64,000 bases of DNA from Nannochloropsis salina CCMP1776 (taxonomy: Eukaryota; Sar; Eustigmatophyceae; Eustigmatales; Monodopsidaceae), in assembly GCA_004565275.1 (NCBI GenBank), contig SDOX01000021.1, forward strand, positions 312,560 to 376,559. The letters run 5' to 3'. Shown here piece after piece: positions 9,491 through 20,630 of this stretch. Made by a program: the position numbers and the translations under genes. Under the pieces are notes generated by a model that saw only the letters and a list, made by a program, of their open reading frames with translations, was not told where the DNA came from and ran no database searches. The stretch's first letter is position 1. Each line of letters begins with the position of its first letter.

Positions 9491-11909
9491 TCATTGCACG
9501 GGGAATACCCTCATGTTCATGGACTGTTTGATCCCCGCATCTGCCCAGAGCTCATAATTTGACACGACCACTTTATCTCCCGCTTTCACCCACCCAATTT
9601 CTTTTGCCGTACGAATTGCTTCGGGTATATCCTCGACTGTCGCACCCTGCAAGTTGGGAGGCAAGACAGGGAAGAGACCGCGGAAAAGCTGGAGCTGCCG
9701 CGCCACTTTCAACTCACTACAAAAAACCATCACCGGAATTTGTGGACGGTGCTTCGCCACCGCCCTCGCGAAGTTTCCGCGCGTGGTCAAGACAATTATC
9801 AGGTCGGCTTGCAGCTCGGAGGCGGCCACCACAGTGCACAAAGCCACCGTCTCCAGCTCTTCCGAAGTCAACCCGGGCCTCGTCGTCCGCACACGGGACG
9901 TGAACGTGCGCGCGCGTTGCAAGACCGAGAGCGGGTCCACGATGGTATCAGGGTGGTCGAGAGTCGTATCGGCTCGAACCACGCAGTTTCTCATGGCCTG
10001 TACGGACTCCACCGGGTATTTTCCCGCGGCTGTTTCGCCGCTCAACATGACACAATCTGCGCCGTCCAAAACGGCATTGCCCACGTCAGAGACCTCCGCA
10101 CGCGTAGGCCGGGGGTTCCGCATCATTGAATCGAGCATTTGTGTGGCGACAATGACTGGCTTGCCCGCGTCATTGCATTTCTTGACCATCTAAGGGTGCG
10201 TAGAAAAGAAAATTAAAATTTGTGTGTAATGAAGGAGGAAGGTAGAAATAGACTCATCCGACTTAAACCGCTCTACATGCCCTAAGAACGTCCAATAGAC
10301 AACGAAAAAAAAGTTCTCTCGATGCTCTGCAAGACGTATGGCACATCTCACCATTTTTTGAGCCGTAAACACATCCTGAAAAGGCACTTCTACCCCCAAG
10401 TCTCCGCGCGCCACCATGATGCCATCCGACTCCGCCAAAATCTCGTCGAAGTTCTTGATTGCCTCGGCGTTTTCTACCTTGCTGATCACCAAGGGCCGCA
10501 AAAGCCTCGGGTTCGCCTCGTTGGGTTTCCGTTTTGCCATGAGCCGCTCCAAGTGCACCACGACGCTTCGAACGTCCGCTGCTTTCCGAACAAAGGAGGC
10601 GGCCACGAAGTCCACGTCGTTGTCCACCCCCCATTCCAGATCCGCCTTGTCCCTCCCCGTCAAGGCGGGCAATTCAAGGATGGCCCCTGGAATGTTGGTC
10701 CCCTTTCGCGCCCCCAAGCTGACCGGGTTCCGGTTCTTGACCACGCACAGCGTCTCGGTGACCGGTCTCTCCGGGTCCTCTGTGGTATAGCTCCGGTGCA
10801 ACGGCTCGACCACCTCCAGCTTGATGATCCCGTCGTCCAAGAGGATGTTCCCTCCCTTCACGCAGGTACGACCGAGCGCGCGGTAGTCCACGAAGATCTT
10901 CTCGGGAGTGCCCTTGTCCGCCCAGGCAGGGTCGGTGGTAAGGATGACTTGAGCGCCGGAAGGGATCTCCACGTGTTTCACGCCACCCGCGAAAGAACCA
11001 GTCCGAATCTCGGGACCTTTCGTGTCCAGCATGGCACCGCGCAAGTTGAAGTCGATGCCGACGCGACGGTGAGCGCCCTAGAAGAGGGTAGCATGGCGAG
11101 GAGACAAGACAGAGCAGAGGAGCAGGTGGGAGGATGTTTTTTCGCTTGTGGAATTGGGAGCGAGAAGCTTATCGATCGTCCCAGTAAAACTCTCACCGGA
11201 GATGATGCATTATCTCTCCTATACAGGCTCCAGACGGTATCGAATGGGACAATCGGAACCTTTCAAGCCGCAACATCCACTTACCTTCAGCGACCTGAAA
11301 GTCCTGAGCTTTTCCGACATTTCATCATACTTCACGGCATGCGAGAAATTCAAGCGTCCAATTTTCATTCCCTCGTCGGCTAAACTTTGCATGGTCTCTA
11401 GGGACTCCGATGCGGGGCCAATCGTGCAGACAATTCGTGTCCTGGCGTCAGAGTGGCATGAAAGGGGAGGCGACGCCGTGAAAGTACGCAATTCTTTCAA
11501 TCAGTGCAGCCCATAAATTGGAGTTTAGGGCAAAAAATCATAAACCCCTGGTTACATCCTAAGCTTCTATGCTAAATCATCAAGTGATTGGGCTTTACAA
11601 CGCAAGAATGGGAGACATCCTCTTGGAGAAAAAGCTTCGCTCGACAAGCAGTTTTCACTGTCTCTTTTGTCACTCCACAATTTACTATTCCAGCATTCTT
11701 TTCCCTCCCTCCATAATTCTGTGTACTTACATAACTAAGCCTTGCCGTTCGTATGTTTTCCCCATCGCGTCGGCATAGATGCCTCGGGTTTGTGATCGAT
11801 AAAGGAGGCGGTTACCTTTGAGCAGGAATGGAGTTAATGATGATGCTTTGGCAAAGGCTCCCATGCCAGCGCTACGCAACATCATGGACGCTGACGAGGC
11901 CATCGTCAT
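9491..11909 (-). CDS. pyruvate kinase with mitochondrial-like leader
   Basis: Converts phosphoenolpyruvate and ADP to pyruvate and ATP. Four exons: 11909-11816, 11493-11285, 11077-10352 and 10189-9491. Phases match throughout and the protein is 575 residues. Motifs in order: [33 protein letters not shown]; the active-site signature [17 protein letters not shown] with [12 protein letters not shown]; then [21 protein letters not shown] across the third junction; and [19 protein letters not shown] with [12 protein letters not shown]. Exon 1 encodes [17 protein letters not shown] and more, with no acidic residues, resembling a mitochondrial presequence. Mitochondrial lower glycolysis is known in stramenopiles. 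The acceptor of exon 2 (AAAG at 11494) is the least certain join. Confidence 0.95.
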
Positions 11910-12285
11910 AAATTATGCCCGCGGGACTATTTAAAGTAAGTTTTGTGGCGCAAAACAGTGGGTAAGTGTCAGAAATGGAACCGTGCGGTCTGGATCGCGA
12001 GCGGATTAAAGCGAGGCGTCCTGTTGGCGATAGGGACTGGGGTGGGAATAAATAAGGTCGACGGAGGGAAAATGCGTCTCATCAACAGTTGTTTCACAGG
12101 TTGGCAAATGTTCGCTTGATTTTGTCGAGGAATCGATTGGAGGCGATAAATTTGGTACAGATTTTGGCTTGATATACGGGGCCTAATCAAGAGGAAGACG
12201 AATCCGTTTGTGGCACGTACAAATAAGCGACATCAAGAAAGCTCGTCCGACTGAAACCAAACCACATCCATCGGTCGCGGCCTCC
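11910..12285. promoter_or_regulatory. divergent intergenic region (pyruvate kinase / P450)
   Basis: 376 bases separate two divergent start codons, so both promoters must lie here or overlap. I could not identify individual elements. Confidence 0.4.
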
Positions 12286-13974
12286 ATGAGTGAAAGTCGA
12301 CACATTGATCCTGTGGTCTTGGCCATGGTCATGGCGATCGTGACACCCATCGTAATTGTGTACATGCACCAGAAACGGGCACCATCACGAAGCCGGCAGA
12401 CGGCAAGCACTGGTCCGCTGCCACCGTCACAACGAGGGTTTTTGCCCTACGTAGGCGTTGCATTGACCTTTTTAAAGGACATCAATGCTTTCTTGGACAA
12501 AAAGCGCACAGAGCATCCCAACGACGGGCCGTTTCGATTTTTGGTGGCTGGGAAATGGTGGAGTGTGGTTTACGCCACCGAGGACATAAAATTAGTGCTA
12601 AATGGCAAGGAATCGGAGCTCTCCTTCTTGAAAGGTTTCGAAGAGCTAATGGAGGGATTGCTCCCCAAAGCTTTCACCTTCGTTCCTCGCCATCACTTTT
12701 TCCTTCCTTTGTTTCGGGAAGGGAACATGGAATGGTTTTGCCGCCTCCTCGCCGCTGAAGTGGAAATTCAAGTGCCGTTGCTTTTCAGGTTACCTGCATA
12801 TGCACACGATACCTTGAAAAGGCCTGTGCAGTCTCTCTCTACTCCAAGTATGCATGAAAATGCCTCCTCAAACCTGATCGACCTCTTCGAGACATGCCGC
12901 CACGTCGTCATGCGCCTCAATCTTCGCGTCCTCTTGGGTCCTCGGATTCTGCAAGACGGGCTGTACGGGCAGTATTACGCGGCGTTTGACACCATTGACC
13001 CCGAGAAAGGTCTGGTGGATACAATGACAAGCCTGTTGCTCGGCCCGAAAAAAAAAGAGGAGGCTTGGGCGACCCTGCGAGAAATAACACGACAGGTACT
13101 TGAGCACTATGAGGAGAAAGAGAGCGACGCGAGGGGCGGAGGATATAGAAACGATGGAACAATGAAAGCTCAGGGAGCCCAAGAGCAACAGGAACCGCCC
13201 GAATGTGTCTTAGATCTGCTTGTCCGGCAGTCGAATGTTCCGTTGGACGTGGAGGAAGTGGCAGGCGACGTATTCGCCTTCGTCCTGGCGGCTTTCACCA
13301 ACACCTACGCCGTCTTGGCATGGTCGCTCTGGGAGCTGGCAGGAAATCCGGAGGTCCGCGAACGTTTCCTCGCGGAATGCGGTCGACTGCAGCAACAAAA
13401 GGAACGAGAGCAGCGCGAGCATCACCCACGGCCCCCACAAAGCAGGGGGCGAGGGGAATCCTACCCGGAGGAGAAGCTTTTGGAACGCAATAACGAGACA
13501 GTCACCTCTTTTCTGGCGGTAGTGGACGGCTGTAAGGTCGCCAGAGCCATCATCGAGGAGGTAATTCGCCTGCACACCCCTGGTTTATTTTTCCGAAAGG
13601 TGGTCGCACCTTCCGGGATCCTCCTCTCAACCGGTCACCAGGTCCCTGTCGGCGACTTTCTTGCCTTCTCGGCGCGCTACATCCACACATCTCCTGCCCT
13701 GCATACAAACCCGGACCGTTTCGACATTGAACGTCACTTGATGGAGCGGGAAAAGAAGCGCGCGGATCTTTCGGCGTTGCAATGGGGCGGAGGCCGACAC
13801 CCTTGCTTGGGGGCTCGGTTTGCAGTGATGGAGATGGTGATGATCATGCGAAGAATATATCAGGATGGCAATGTAAGCAGAGTGACGGAAATGATAGAGA
13901 CGCACAAAGGACAGCTGGGCACCAGTGACAAGCCCGTGCGCCCCGTGTATGTGGCCCTAGAGCGGGCCGTGTAA
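12286..13974 (+). CDS. cytochrome P450 monooxygenase
   Basis: A membrane-anchored haem-thiolate oxygenase of about 562 residues. The N-terminus has a hydrophobic anchor (VVLAMVMAIVTPIVIVYM), followed by basic and proline-rich residues typical of ER microsomal P450s. The I-helix region is FAFVLAAFTNTYAVLAW (A-x-x-T type). The K-helix EXXR is EEVIRLH. The haem loop is WGGGRHPCLGARF, with the Cys ligand near residue 507. The lack of Phe before the loop and the RHPCLG sequence recall the CYP51/CYP7/CYP8 branch, but substrate and subfamily cannot be called. The ATG at 12286 was preferred over 12208 because it puts the anchor near the N-terminus. An insertion rich in Gln, Glu and Arg lies around residues 370-400. 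Single exon. Confidence 0.92.
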   Translation: MSESRHIDPVVLAMVMAIVTPIVIVYMHQKRAPSRSRQTASTGPLPPSQRGFLPYVGVALTFLKDINAFLDKKRTEHPNDGPFRFLVAGKWWSVVYATEDIKLVLNGKESELSFLKGFEELMEGLLPKAFTFVPRHHFFLPLFREGNMEWFCRLLAAEVEIQVPLLFRLPAYAHDTLKRPVQSLSTPSMHENASSNLIDLFETCRHVVMRLNLRVLLGPRILQDGLYGQYYAAFDTIDPEKGLVDTMTSLLLGPKKKEEAWATLREITRQVLEHYEEKESDARGGGYRNDGTMKAQGAQEQQEPPECVLDLLVRQSNVPLDVEEVAGDVFAFVLAAFTNTYAVLAWSLWELAGNPEVRERFLAECGRLQQQKEREQREHHPRPPQSRGRGESYPEEKLLERNNETVTSFLAVVDGCKVARAIIEEVIRLHTPGLFFRKVVAPSGILLSTGHQVPVGDFLAFSARYIHTSPALHTNPDRFDIERHLMEREKKRADLSALQWGGGRHPCLGARFAVMEMVMIMRRIYQDGNVSRVTEMIETHKGQLGTSDKPVRPVYVALERAV

Positions 13975-14259
13975 AAGGAGTATGTATAGAGCGACAGACA
14001 TTGCAGAGCGTTACTAAGCAGTATTGAGCAGTGTGAGCATCCACCCTAGGAACTCGCCAGCCACTACCTCTTTTCCTTGCCCCTTCCCTCAGTTTCCATA
14101 TGCCCACAAGCATCGACCCTGCCGCATGCCTATGGGTGCTACAGGTTTTCTTTGACTGGCACTTTATATCTCTTGAGTAATGTACCGTGTTCTATACAGG
14201 AGGCCCTCGGGCGGCCTCCATTCTCCCCCCGCAAGGGTTACCCCTCGCTCGCCCCTCCC

Positions 14260-14931
14260 CTAAGTATCTGCTTCGACATCAAACTTCATTTGCATCAATC
14301 CCTCGATCCCTGCTGTCACTGTATCCCCCACATTGATGGGTCCTACACCCTCCGGTGTTCCTGTCAGGATAACGTCCCCCGGTTCAAGCGTAAAGAGGTG
14401 AGAAATGTAGCTGACCAGAAACGCTGTCGGATGGATCATGTGCTTGGTGTTGGACCGCTGTCTTGGCTCCCCGTTCACTTTCAGCCATAGACCAACATTA
14501 TCAGGGTCGGGAACGTCCGCTTTCGCGATCATGTTTGAAATGGGGCAAAAGGAATCTTGTCCCTTTGCGACAGTCCATGGCAAGCCTTGTTTTTTGGCCT
14601 CCTCTTGGACGTCACGCGCAGTCAAGTCAATGGCCAAAGCATAGCCTCCCACAAACTGAAGAGCCATCTCTGGTGAAATTTTCCTTGCTATCTTGTCGAT
14701 AACCACGGCCATCTCTACTTCATGATGGACGGTCCCGACCTTGGGGTTGAGTCTGATAGGGCTGCCTTCGAAGACGTAGCTTGTGGTGGGCTTTAGGAAA
14801 AGAACCGGGGCTTTGGGTGCTTGTCCACCCATTTCTTTGATGTGCATGGCATAGTTTTTCCCGACGCCAATTATCTTTTTCCCATGATTGATAAGGGACG
14901 CCCGGATTGCAGAGGTAGCTATTGAGGCCAT
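14260..14931 (-). CDS. fumarylacetoacetate hydrolase-fold protein, FAHD1-like
   Basis: 223 residues, the same length as animal FAHD1 (acylpyruvase, oxaloacetate decarboxylase/tautomerase, mitochondrial). Metal ligands are visible: Glu71 and Glu73 in HHEVEMAVV and Asp102 in LAIDLTARD. The lid residues His30 and Glu33 in NYAMHIKEMG match the catalytic pair of FAHD1. The C-terminal signature is GDVILTGTPEGVGP. The first ~16 residues (MASIATSAIRASLINHG) could be a short mitochondrial leader. It is convergent with the P450 and divergent from RAP protein 1. Single exon, apparently intact. Confidence 0.92.
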   Translation of the reverse strand: MASIATSAIRASLINHGKKIIGVGKNYAMHIKEMGGQAPKAPVLFLKPTTSYVFEGSPIRLNPKVGTVHHEVEMAVVIDKIARKISPEMALQFVGGYALAIDLTARDVQEEAKKQGLPWTVAKGQDSFCPISNMIAKADVPDPDNVGLWLKVNGEPRQRSNTKHMIHPTAFLVSYISHLFTLEPGDVILTGTPEGVGPINVGDTVTAGIEGLMQMKFDVEADT

Positions 14932-15354
14932 GGGACGGAACGTAAGGGTGTGGTAGCGTGCGTCGGTTCAAGTGTACTCCGTGTACTAATGGACTGGTCG
15001 CTGGATTCTGTGCGCATCCATGCAGGTGTGTTTGCATGAGCGTTGGTGTTTCCAGTTATATACATGTATTAGGGGATAGAAGGACCGTGAAATGAACGCC
15101 CAAAAGGTCATGAGGATTGAGGAGGGTTGTAGGAAGCAAGCGCTTCTTCCAGACCTGGGAATCGATTCATTCAAGACAAATGACCACAATTGACGTACAC
15201 AGTTCTTCCAATACACACCCCTTTCAATACAGGATGTTGAAAGTTCTCAGGTTAACTCCTAAGAAGCTTTGGGATGAGGTCCACACGATGCCGTACACTC
15301 CGCTTTAGCTAAAACCGCAGGACTCCGACCTCCCCACCTTGCGCATACATCCCC

Positions 15355-18300
15355 ATGACTACACTCATTCTGCATGCCCCGTGCACACCACGTGACACAA
15401 AGAAAGACACTCCGCATCGATCATGGCCACGCATCGCAACATGTATTCTTTTCTTCTCTCTTTCTGTCCTGCCGGCGCGGAATCAGGCATACAAATTTGC
15501 ACTGCCACAGAGACAGTTACGACGGCCACTTCCCTTCGCAAGACAGTTTTCATCCTCGTCACTGAACGTCAAATCACAAGGCACCAGTGAAGAGGATGGC
15601 GACAACAGTAAAATCAAATCCAAGGCGGATCGTGTTGGAAATTCATCGTGGCAGTGGACTGCTTCTAAAAAACCTGCGACTTCACGTCCTCCCCACCATG
15701 GTGAAAATACCTTGAAATCTCGTTGGCAGTTTTCCTCTAGGACTCGCTCAGGCAGTGCAGGACAACGGAGCCGAATGTTGTTATCTTGTGACCCCGGAGA
15801 CCTGAATGCCATCCTTACGATTGTTGACGCACATGACAACACTCTAAATGCCGCAGACTGTGCGCTGGCCTGGAAGTGCCTGACCACCCAGGGGCCGCAG
15901 CCCTTCTCCTCGTCATTACGTGCCACAAACCTTCTTTCTTCCATGCATCTGCTCTACCTATCTCAGGACAAGCGCTTCGAACGCTTAATCCGGCGCACAC
16001 GGGATCTGATTCCTGACCTTGAGCCCAGGGAGTTGGCCGGAGTTCTCCGAACGCTGCCTCGGCTGCTGCACATGCGGGGGGGAGGGGAAAGCGCAAAGGG
16101 CCCCGGTCACGAAGGCTTTGCTGAACGCAGCAAGGCACATCAACATAGGGTCGTGAGGAGTCAGAGCCGGCAGCTAGAGAGGCAGGCATCGAAGAGGATG
16201 GAGGCGTTCGTGGGCTCTCTCTACCAAGTCCTGAGGTCACGCCTGACACGAAGTATGGGCCGATTGTCAGCCCAAGACCTTGCCCTCGCCGTGAATGCGC
16301 TGAGCAAGCTTCCCCATCCCCCAGCCCCTCTCTCCTCGAGGCGTAGAAGTGGGCAACAAAGGAAGACCCAGGAGAAGGCGGGGTTGGAGACAGGTAGAGG
16401 AGAGGTCGGCCAGGGAGACTTTGAAGCGGCCTTGGTGGAGGCCGTCAGCAGTCGACTGGACGACTTCACCCCCCAGGGCCTCGCCCTTATCCTCACGGCC
16501 CTACCCAAACTTTTCCACGGCATCAGCAGCACTGCGCCGACGGGCGAGGGCCGGTCAGACCCAGGCTTCGGGCAGGGGCCGGAGGACAAGGCCTTCCTCG
16601 CCGGGTATCGCGACACCGTGGCTCGCAAGCTTGCCTCGGTGCCCTTCCTCCCTCAGGACCTCGCACTCCTGCTGAACGGTTTCACCAACCTGGGCTTCCA
16701 CCCGGGGCCGGAGTTCCTCCACCAGGTCTCCCAGCGTGTCCAAGGTGTCTTGCCGGCGTGCAAGCCCCAGGACCTTGCCCTGATGTGGAACAGCTACGCG
16801 AGGCTTTCTTGGCGCCCCCCCGCGGCGCATATGAGCGGTATGAGAGAGAGAGCTTTGGCGACCATGCCCACGTACCGGCCGCAGGACTGGAGCAATACCC
16901 TGCAAGCCATGGGAAAGATCAACTACTCGCCCGGCGACGCCTTTTTGGCGGAGGCGACCCGGAGGATGGAGGCGGCCCTGTCTCGGTTCAACCCGCACAC
17001 CTTGGTCTGCACCGTGAACGCTTTTGCATTGCTGCAGTACCTACCCCCCCTGCGGTTCAGGCTCCGGCTCCTATCGTGCGTCCAGGAGGCCGTTGGGGCT
17101 CTGAAGGTGGAGGAGCTGTGCATCTTGCTGCATTCCATAGGGCAGCTCCCAGCCTTGGCCATGGCGCAAGGCGGGTTGTCGGGAGCAGAGGAAAGAGGGG
17201 AGATGCGGAGCCAGTTCTCGCACGGAGAGAGTCAGGACAGAAACCGTGAGGATATTTCGAGCAGTAACAGACTCGATACATGCGCCAAAGGCGAGCGAGA
17301 ACCCATCGTTCCAATCCTTGTCGAGGCACTTGGGGGCCGCCTCGGCCTCCTCCGACCCAACAATCTCTCCCTGCTCCTCCGGGCTTTGGCTCGCATCGAC
17401 TTGTCCCCCTCAACAAAGTTTCTTAGGGAAGTTGAGGAGTGTGTGGAGGCCTCTCTTACCTCCTTTAAAGGGATGGAGGCAGCCTTGACCTTGCATGCCC
17501 TGGCACGGCTTTCCCCGAGTAAAGGGGGATCTGGCGGTGACCCTGCCGAGGAGGAGGAGAGGGTAGGCCAGAGGTTGCAGCACGGGACTTGTTCCCCCGT
17601 CATTCGCGCGCTGTATGAGCAGGTCTTGTCCGACCGAGGCCACTTGGGCCCCCAGGAAGTCTGCCTCGTCTTGAACAGCATGGTGCGGTTGGGAAGGCCC
17701 GGAGACGAGGTGGTCGATGGGCTGTGCGGACAGATGGAGTTCATTTTGTCCACGTCGGAGCAAGATGGCGTCGTGGAAGCCAAGGCTAACGAGGGAAGCC
17801 AAAGCAGGAGCAGCAGCGGCGGCAGGCCAAGCCGTGGGCACGCTTTGTTTGCAGTGGAGGAAGACGGTTGGCGCGCGGAGGAGGAAGGCTCTGGCTCTCT
17901 TTCCTCCCAAGGGCTTGCCTTGCTGGTGGGTAGCTTTGGGCATTTGGCCTACCTCCCGTCCCGCCGGCTGCAGGCACGTTTGTTGCATGTGTTGGACTGC
18001 AGGCTTCTGGATGGGAGTTTCGCAGCAAGGGATATCAGCATGAGTCTTCGAGGCTTAGCCAACATTCCCTCGTTCAGAACGGGAAGGAGGACGGGGGAGC
18101 TCGCCTTCGTGCCCACCATGACCCAGAAACTCGTGGAGGCGCTGGAAGGAGAAGGGACCTTCTCTCTGAATCTGGGTCCTCAGGACGTGGCCATGGTCGT
18201 GAATGCCTTCGCCCGGATGCAAATGCGGGCAGATGACCACCTGCTAGACAACTTGGCCGTGTCTCTCTTGGATCGCCTCCCGCAAAGCGAGGGACAGGCC

Positions 18301-19425
18301 TTGGCATCGGTAATCAATGCCTTCGCCCGCTTGAGGTACCATCCCGGACAAGGCTTCCTGGCCGCTTTTGAAGTTGAGGTGCGACGTCGCATAGCCACAT
18401 TGGATCTGTCCAGCCTCTGTCTGATTTTGTGGTCCTTGGCGGTGATGGAGTCGAGTTCCTGTAGCAGCAGTAGTATGCCCATCCGAAACGCAGCCTCGGG
18501 AGCCCGGCGGGAGGAAAATGACGGCACATCGGCCTCAGCCTTGTCTCCCGCTCTGTTGGAAGATGCCATTGCCGTGCGCTTGCTACCAGAACTCAGAGCC
18601 CAACTCTCGCGTTTGGAGCTCGCCAGGTCCGCGGTCGGGAAACAAATTGATTCGAACGAGGAGATTGATGGAATCGACGCCGAGTCGCAGAGTAGTCATG
18701 CTCCAGGCCCCTCGTTAGCGCTGTCCGGCCCCACCTTGAGCCAAAGAAGTCGTCCGTCTCCTCCTGTACCTCGTCTGTCCCTTGCCCTCCTGACACGGAG
18801 CCTCTGCCAAATCCTCCAGGTTTTGCTCTATACCTCATCCTGCAGCTTTGCGCCGGCAGAACTTCGTGATATACCCGGTTCCAAAGCTTTGTACAGCCTG
18901 GTGATCAGGGCGTGGGGGCACGTGGCTCATTTGCGGGAGCCGCCGGTGCCCTCGGCTTTGCATCAACAAGTAATGGGGACCTTGACCCTGGCGGGCGTCT
19001 CGTACAGGGCGGAGGAAGAAGAGTGCGAAGGCACTTTCAGCCTGGACCTGGTCTTGCTTCCCAGGGGCAATCGCCGCAATTGCAGCAGCGATCGAAATAA
19101 AAGCGTCCTGGATGGTGAAGAGGCCTCTCACTCTAGCAGAGTCGCCCTGCCCGTGGTCGTCGAGGTGGACGGACCCTCTCACTACATGGCCAACATGCCC
19201 GACATGCTGACGGGGGACACGATGTTCAAGCGCCGCATGCTTTTGGGGCAGCGCAGCCTGAGAAAGGACGAGGGGGCGCATGCACCAAGTCAGCGATGGG
19301 CGGCTGTGCTCTCCTTGCTACTCTGGGAATGGGAGGAGGTGGGGCCGCGGCACCAGAACAAAATTGCCTTGTTGCGTCGAAAGCTGAAAGCCGAAGGACT
19401 ACGGCTTGAGGACTACATAGGCTGA
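15355..19425 (+). CDS. OPR/RAP-domain organelle RNA-binding protein 1
   Basis: 1,356 residues in one exon. The C-terminus is a RAP domain: VVVEVDGPSHYMANMPDM and LTGDTMFKRRML, then RWAAVLSLLLWEW. The body holds a dozen or more ~38-residue helical repeats of octotricopeptide/FAST type, such as QDLALLLNGFTNLGFHPGP and LASVINAFARLRYHPGQGF, broken by acidic or Ser/Gly-rich insertions. Such proteins bind and process or stabilise chloroplast or mitochondrial transcripts. The N-terminus has a hydrophobic stretch (RIATCILFFSLSVLPARNQA) followed by a basic, acid-free region (YKFALPQRQLRRPLPFARQF). This resembles the two-part plastid leader of secondary algae. It is a paralogue of the gene at 58,153-61,065. 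Its target RNA is unknown. Confidence 0.9.
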   Translation: MTTLILHAPCTPRDTKKDTPHRSWPRIATCILFFSLSVLPARNQAYKFALPQRQLRRPLPFARQFSSSSLNVKSQGTSEEDGDNSKIKSKADRVGNSSWQWTASKKPATSRPPHHGENTLKSRWQFSSRTRSGSAGQRSRMLLSCDPGDLNAILTIVDAHDNTLNAADCALAWKCLTTQGPQPFSSSLRATNLLSSMHLLYLSQDKRFERLIRRTRDLIPDLEPRELAGVLRTLPRLLHMRGGGESAKGPGHEGFAERSKAHQHRVVRSQSRQLERQASKRMEAFVGSLYQVLRSRLTRSMGRLSAQDLALAVNALSKLPHPPAPLSSRRRSGQQRKTQEKAGLETGRGEVGQGDFEAALVEAVSSRLDDFTPQGLALILTALPKLFHGISSTAPTGEGRSDPGFGQGPEDKAFLAGYRDTVARKLASVPFLPQDLALLLNGFTNLGFHPGPEFLHQVSQRVQGVLPACKPQDLALMWNSYARLSWRPPAAHMSGMRERALATMPTYRPQDWSNTLQAMGKINYSPGDAFLAEATRRMEAALSRFNPHTLVCTVNAFALLQYLPPLRFRLRLLSCVQEAVGALKVEELCILLHSIGQLPALAMAQGGLSGAEERGEMRSQFSHGESQDRNREDISSSNRLDTCAKGEREPIVPILVEALGGRLGLLRPNNLSLLLRALARIDLSPSTKFLREVEECVEASLTSFKGMEAALTLHALARLSPSKGGSGGDPAEEEERVGQRLQHGTCSPVIRALYEQVLSDRGHLGPQEVCLVLNSMVRLGRPGDEVVDGLCGQMEFILSTSEQDGVVEAKANEGSQSRSSSGGRPSRGHALFAVEEDGWRAEEEGSGSLSSQGLALLVGSFGHLAYLPSRRLQARLLHVLDCRLLDGSFAARDISMSLRGLANIPSFRTGRRTGELAFVPTMTQKLVEALEGEGTFSLNLGPQDVAMVVNAFARMQMRADDHLLDNLAVSLLDRLPQSEGQALASVINAFARLRYHPGQGFLAAFEVEVRRRIATLDLSSLCLILWSLAVMESSSCSSSSMPIRNAASGARREENDGTSASALSPALLEDAIAVRLLPELRAQLSRLELARSAVGKQIDSNEEIDGIDAESQSSHAPGPSLALSGPTLSQRSRPSPPVPRLSLALLTRSLCQILQVLLYTSSCSFAPAELRDIPGSKALYSLVIRAWGHVAHLREPPVPSALHQQVMGTLTLAGVSYRAEEEECEGTFSLDLVLLPRGNRRNCSSDRNKSVLDGEEASHSSRVALPVVVEVDGPSHYMANMPDMLTGDTMFKRRMLLGQRSLRKDEGAHAPSQRWAAVLSLLLWEWEEVGPRHQNKIALLRRKLKAEGLRLEDYIG

Positions 19426-19715
19426 CGGGAGAACCCGTGTGGTTTTAGGGGAAAAGATTTAGCGACAGGGATCCATGGCGGGGATAAGGGAGAGTCCCAA
19501 GGAGTGGGTGCGAGCATGAAACGCCGATTGCCCGTAAGACGTGACAAAATGGATAGCAATTATTTGTGTCTTCTGAGATGAAAATTGTATTTCTAGAGAA
19601 GAATAGCACAACTTGTACAGAAAAATGACGTGAAAATAGCATTGAATGAATTCCTGGAACTTGGTTCAGGGCCTCGAAGTGACGCCCTTACCATGCAGCT
19701 ACGGTACAAAAACTT

Positions 19716-20630
19716 TTATTTCATCAGCGTTGCAAACAATGATCCCAAACCGGCCTCTCGTAGCCGAAGTGCCAGTAGAGAGAGACCCCTCTCATCAAGC
19801 TCTTCGAACCCCCGATGTAACCGTCGCATATCATCCACACCTTGATCACCTGTACAAAGCTCCCGCTCTTCGCCACGGACGCGGATTTCTTTCCAGCGCA
19901 AACTCTGTAACAAGCGAGTGTAGGCTTTTACCTGCTGCTCTTCTCCCTCCACCACCACCACTCCTGGCCATCCATACTTCGAGTACCCTCCTAAACTATG
20001 AGCCAGCGCCTCTTGAATGATAAATTCCCTCTTGTGCTTGTTGATGATGTGGTGAAAATAAATCAAGGATCGACAAACAACGAGAGTATCTGCGACGCCG
20101 CCGACACATTGCGCAGATGCGGCTTTGTGTGTTTCCTGTCCAGCTTTCTCCAGCTCTTCCAGCCAGCTTTGCATCTCTTGTATGAGAGGCAACAGATGTT
20201 CCCCCCCGTCGTGCGATAAAGATACAGATGTAAATCGCTGCATAGCTTCATTTTTGGCCAGTGTGCTCAGGTTTCCTCCTTCCTTCCACCGGATGATTGG
20301 CAAGGAACCTCGAAGCTCCGGGTAGGAGGCTGGTAACGAGATGCCTAGACGGGGGCAGGTGCCCACGGTCAAAGCAAGACAGGGCAAGTCTCTGGAGGAA
20401 AGAAATTGGACAGACTTCTTTCTATCACCAGATAAGGCTGATAGGACTGCGACACGGGAGGTTTCTTCGATACAAATGGCTGGAAATGAAGGAGGAAAAG
20501 AGGGGCTCGTGGGAGGGTAAATTAGTTCGAGTGCTTCCAGCTCATCTAGCTGCCGCTGCAAACACCCATGCAACAGCGCCGAATCAACACCGTCCTCACT
20601 CCCTTCTTTCTCTTCGGTAGCTTGCGGCAT
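19716..20630 (-). CDS. RWD domain protein, RWDD2-like
   Basis: About 304 residues from the only upstream ATG (MPQATEEKEG). An N-terminal RWD domain contains QRQLDELEALELIYPP and the YPELRGSLP turn. The C-terminal half (LIYFHHIINKHKREFIIQEA, GWPGVVVVEGEEQQV, SLRWKEIRVRGEER) matches the DUF1115-type domain that pairs with RWD in RWDD2A/B. The domain order and spacing support full length. The molecular function of RWDD2 proteins is not established. It is divergent from PIG-O with about 308 bases between start codons. Confidence 0.85.
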   Translation of the reverse strand: MPQATEEKEGSEDGVDSALLHGCLQRQLDELEALELIYPPTSPSFPPSFPAICIEETSRVAVLSALSGDRKKSVQFLSSRDLPCLALTVGTCPRLGISLPASYPELRGSLPIIRWKEGGNLSTLAKNEAMQRFTSVSLSHDGGEHLLPLIQEMQSWLEELEKAGQETHKAASAQCVGGVADTLVVCRSLIYFHHIINKHKREFIIQEALAHSLGGYSKYGWPGVVVVEGEEQQVKAYTRLLQSLRWKEIRVRGEERELCTGDQGVDDMRRLHRGFEELDERGLSLLALRLREAGLGSLFATLMK

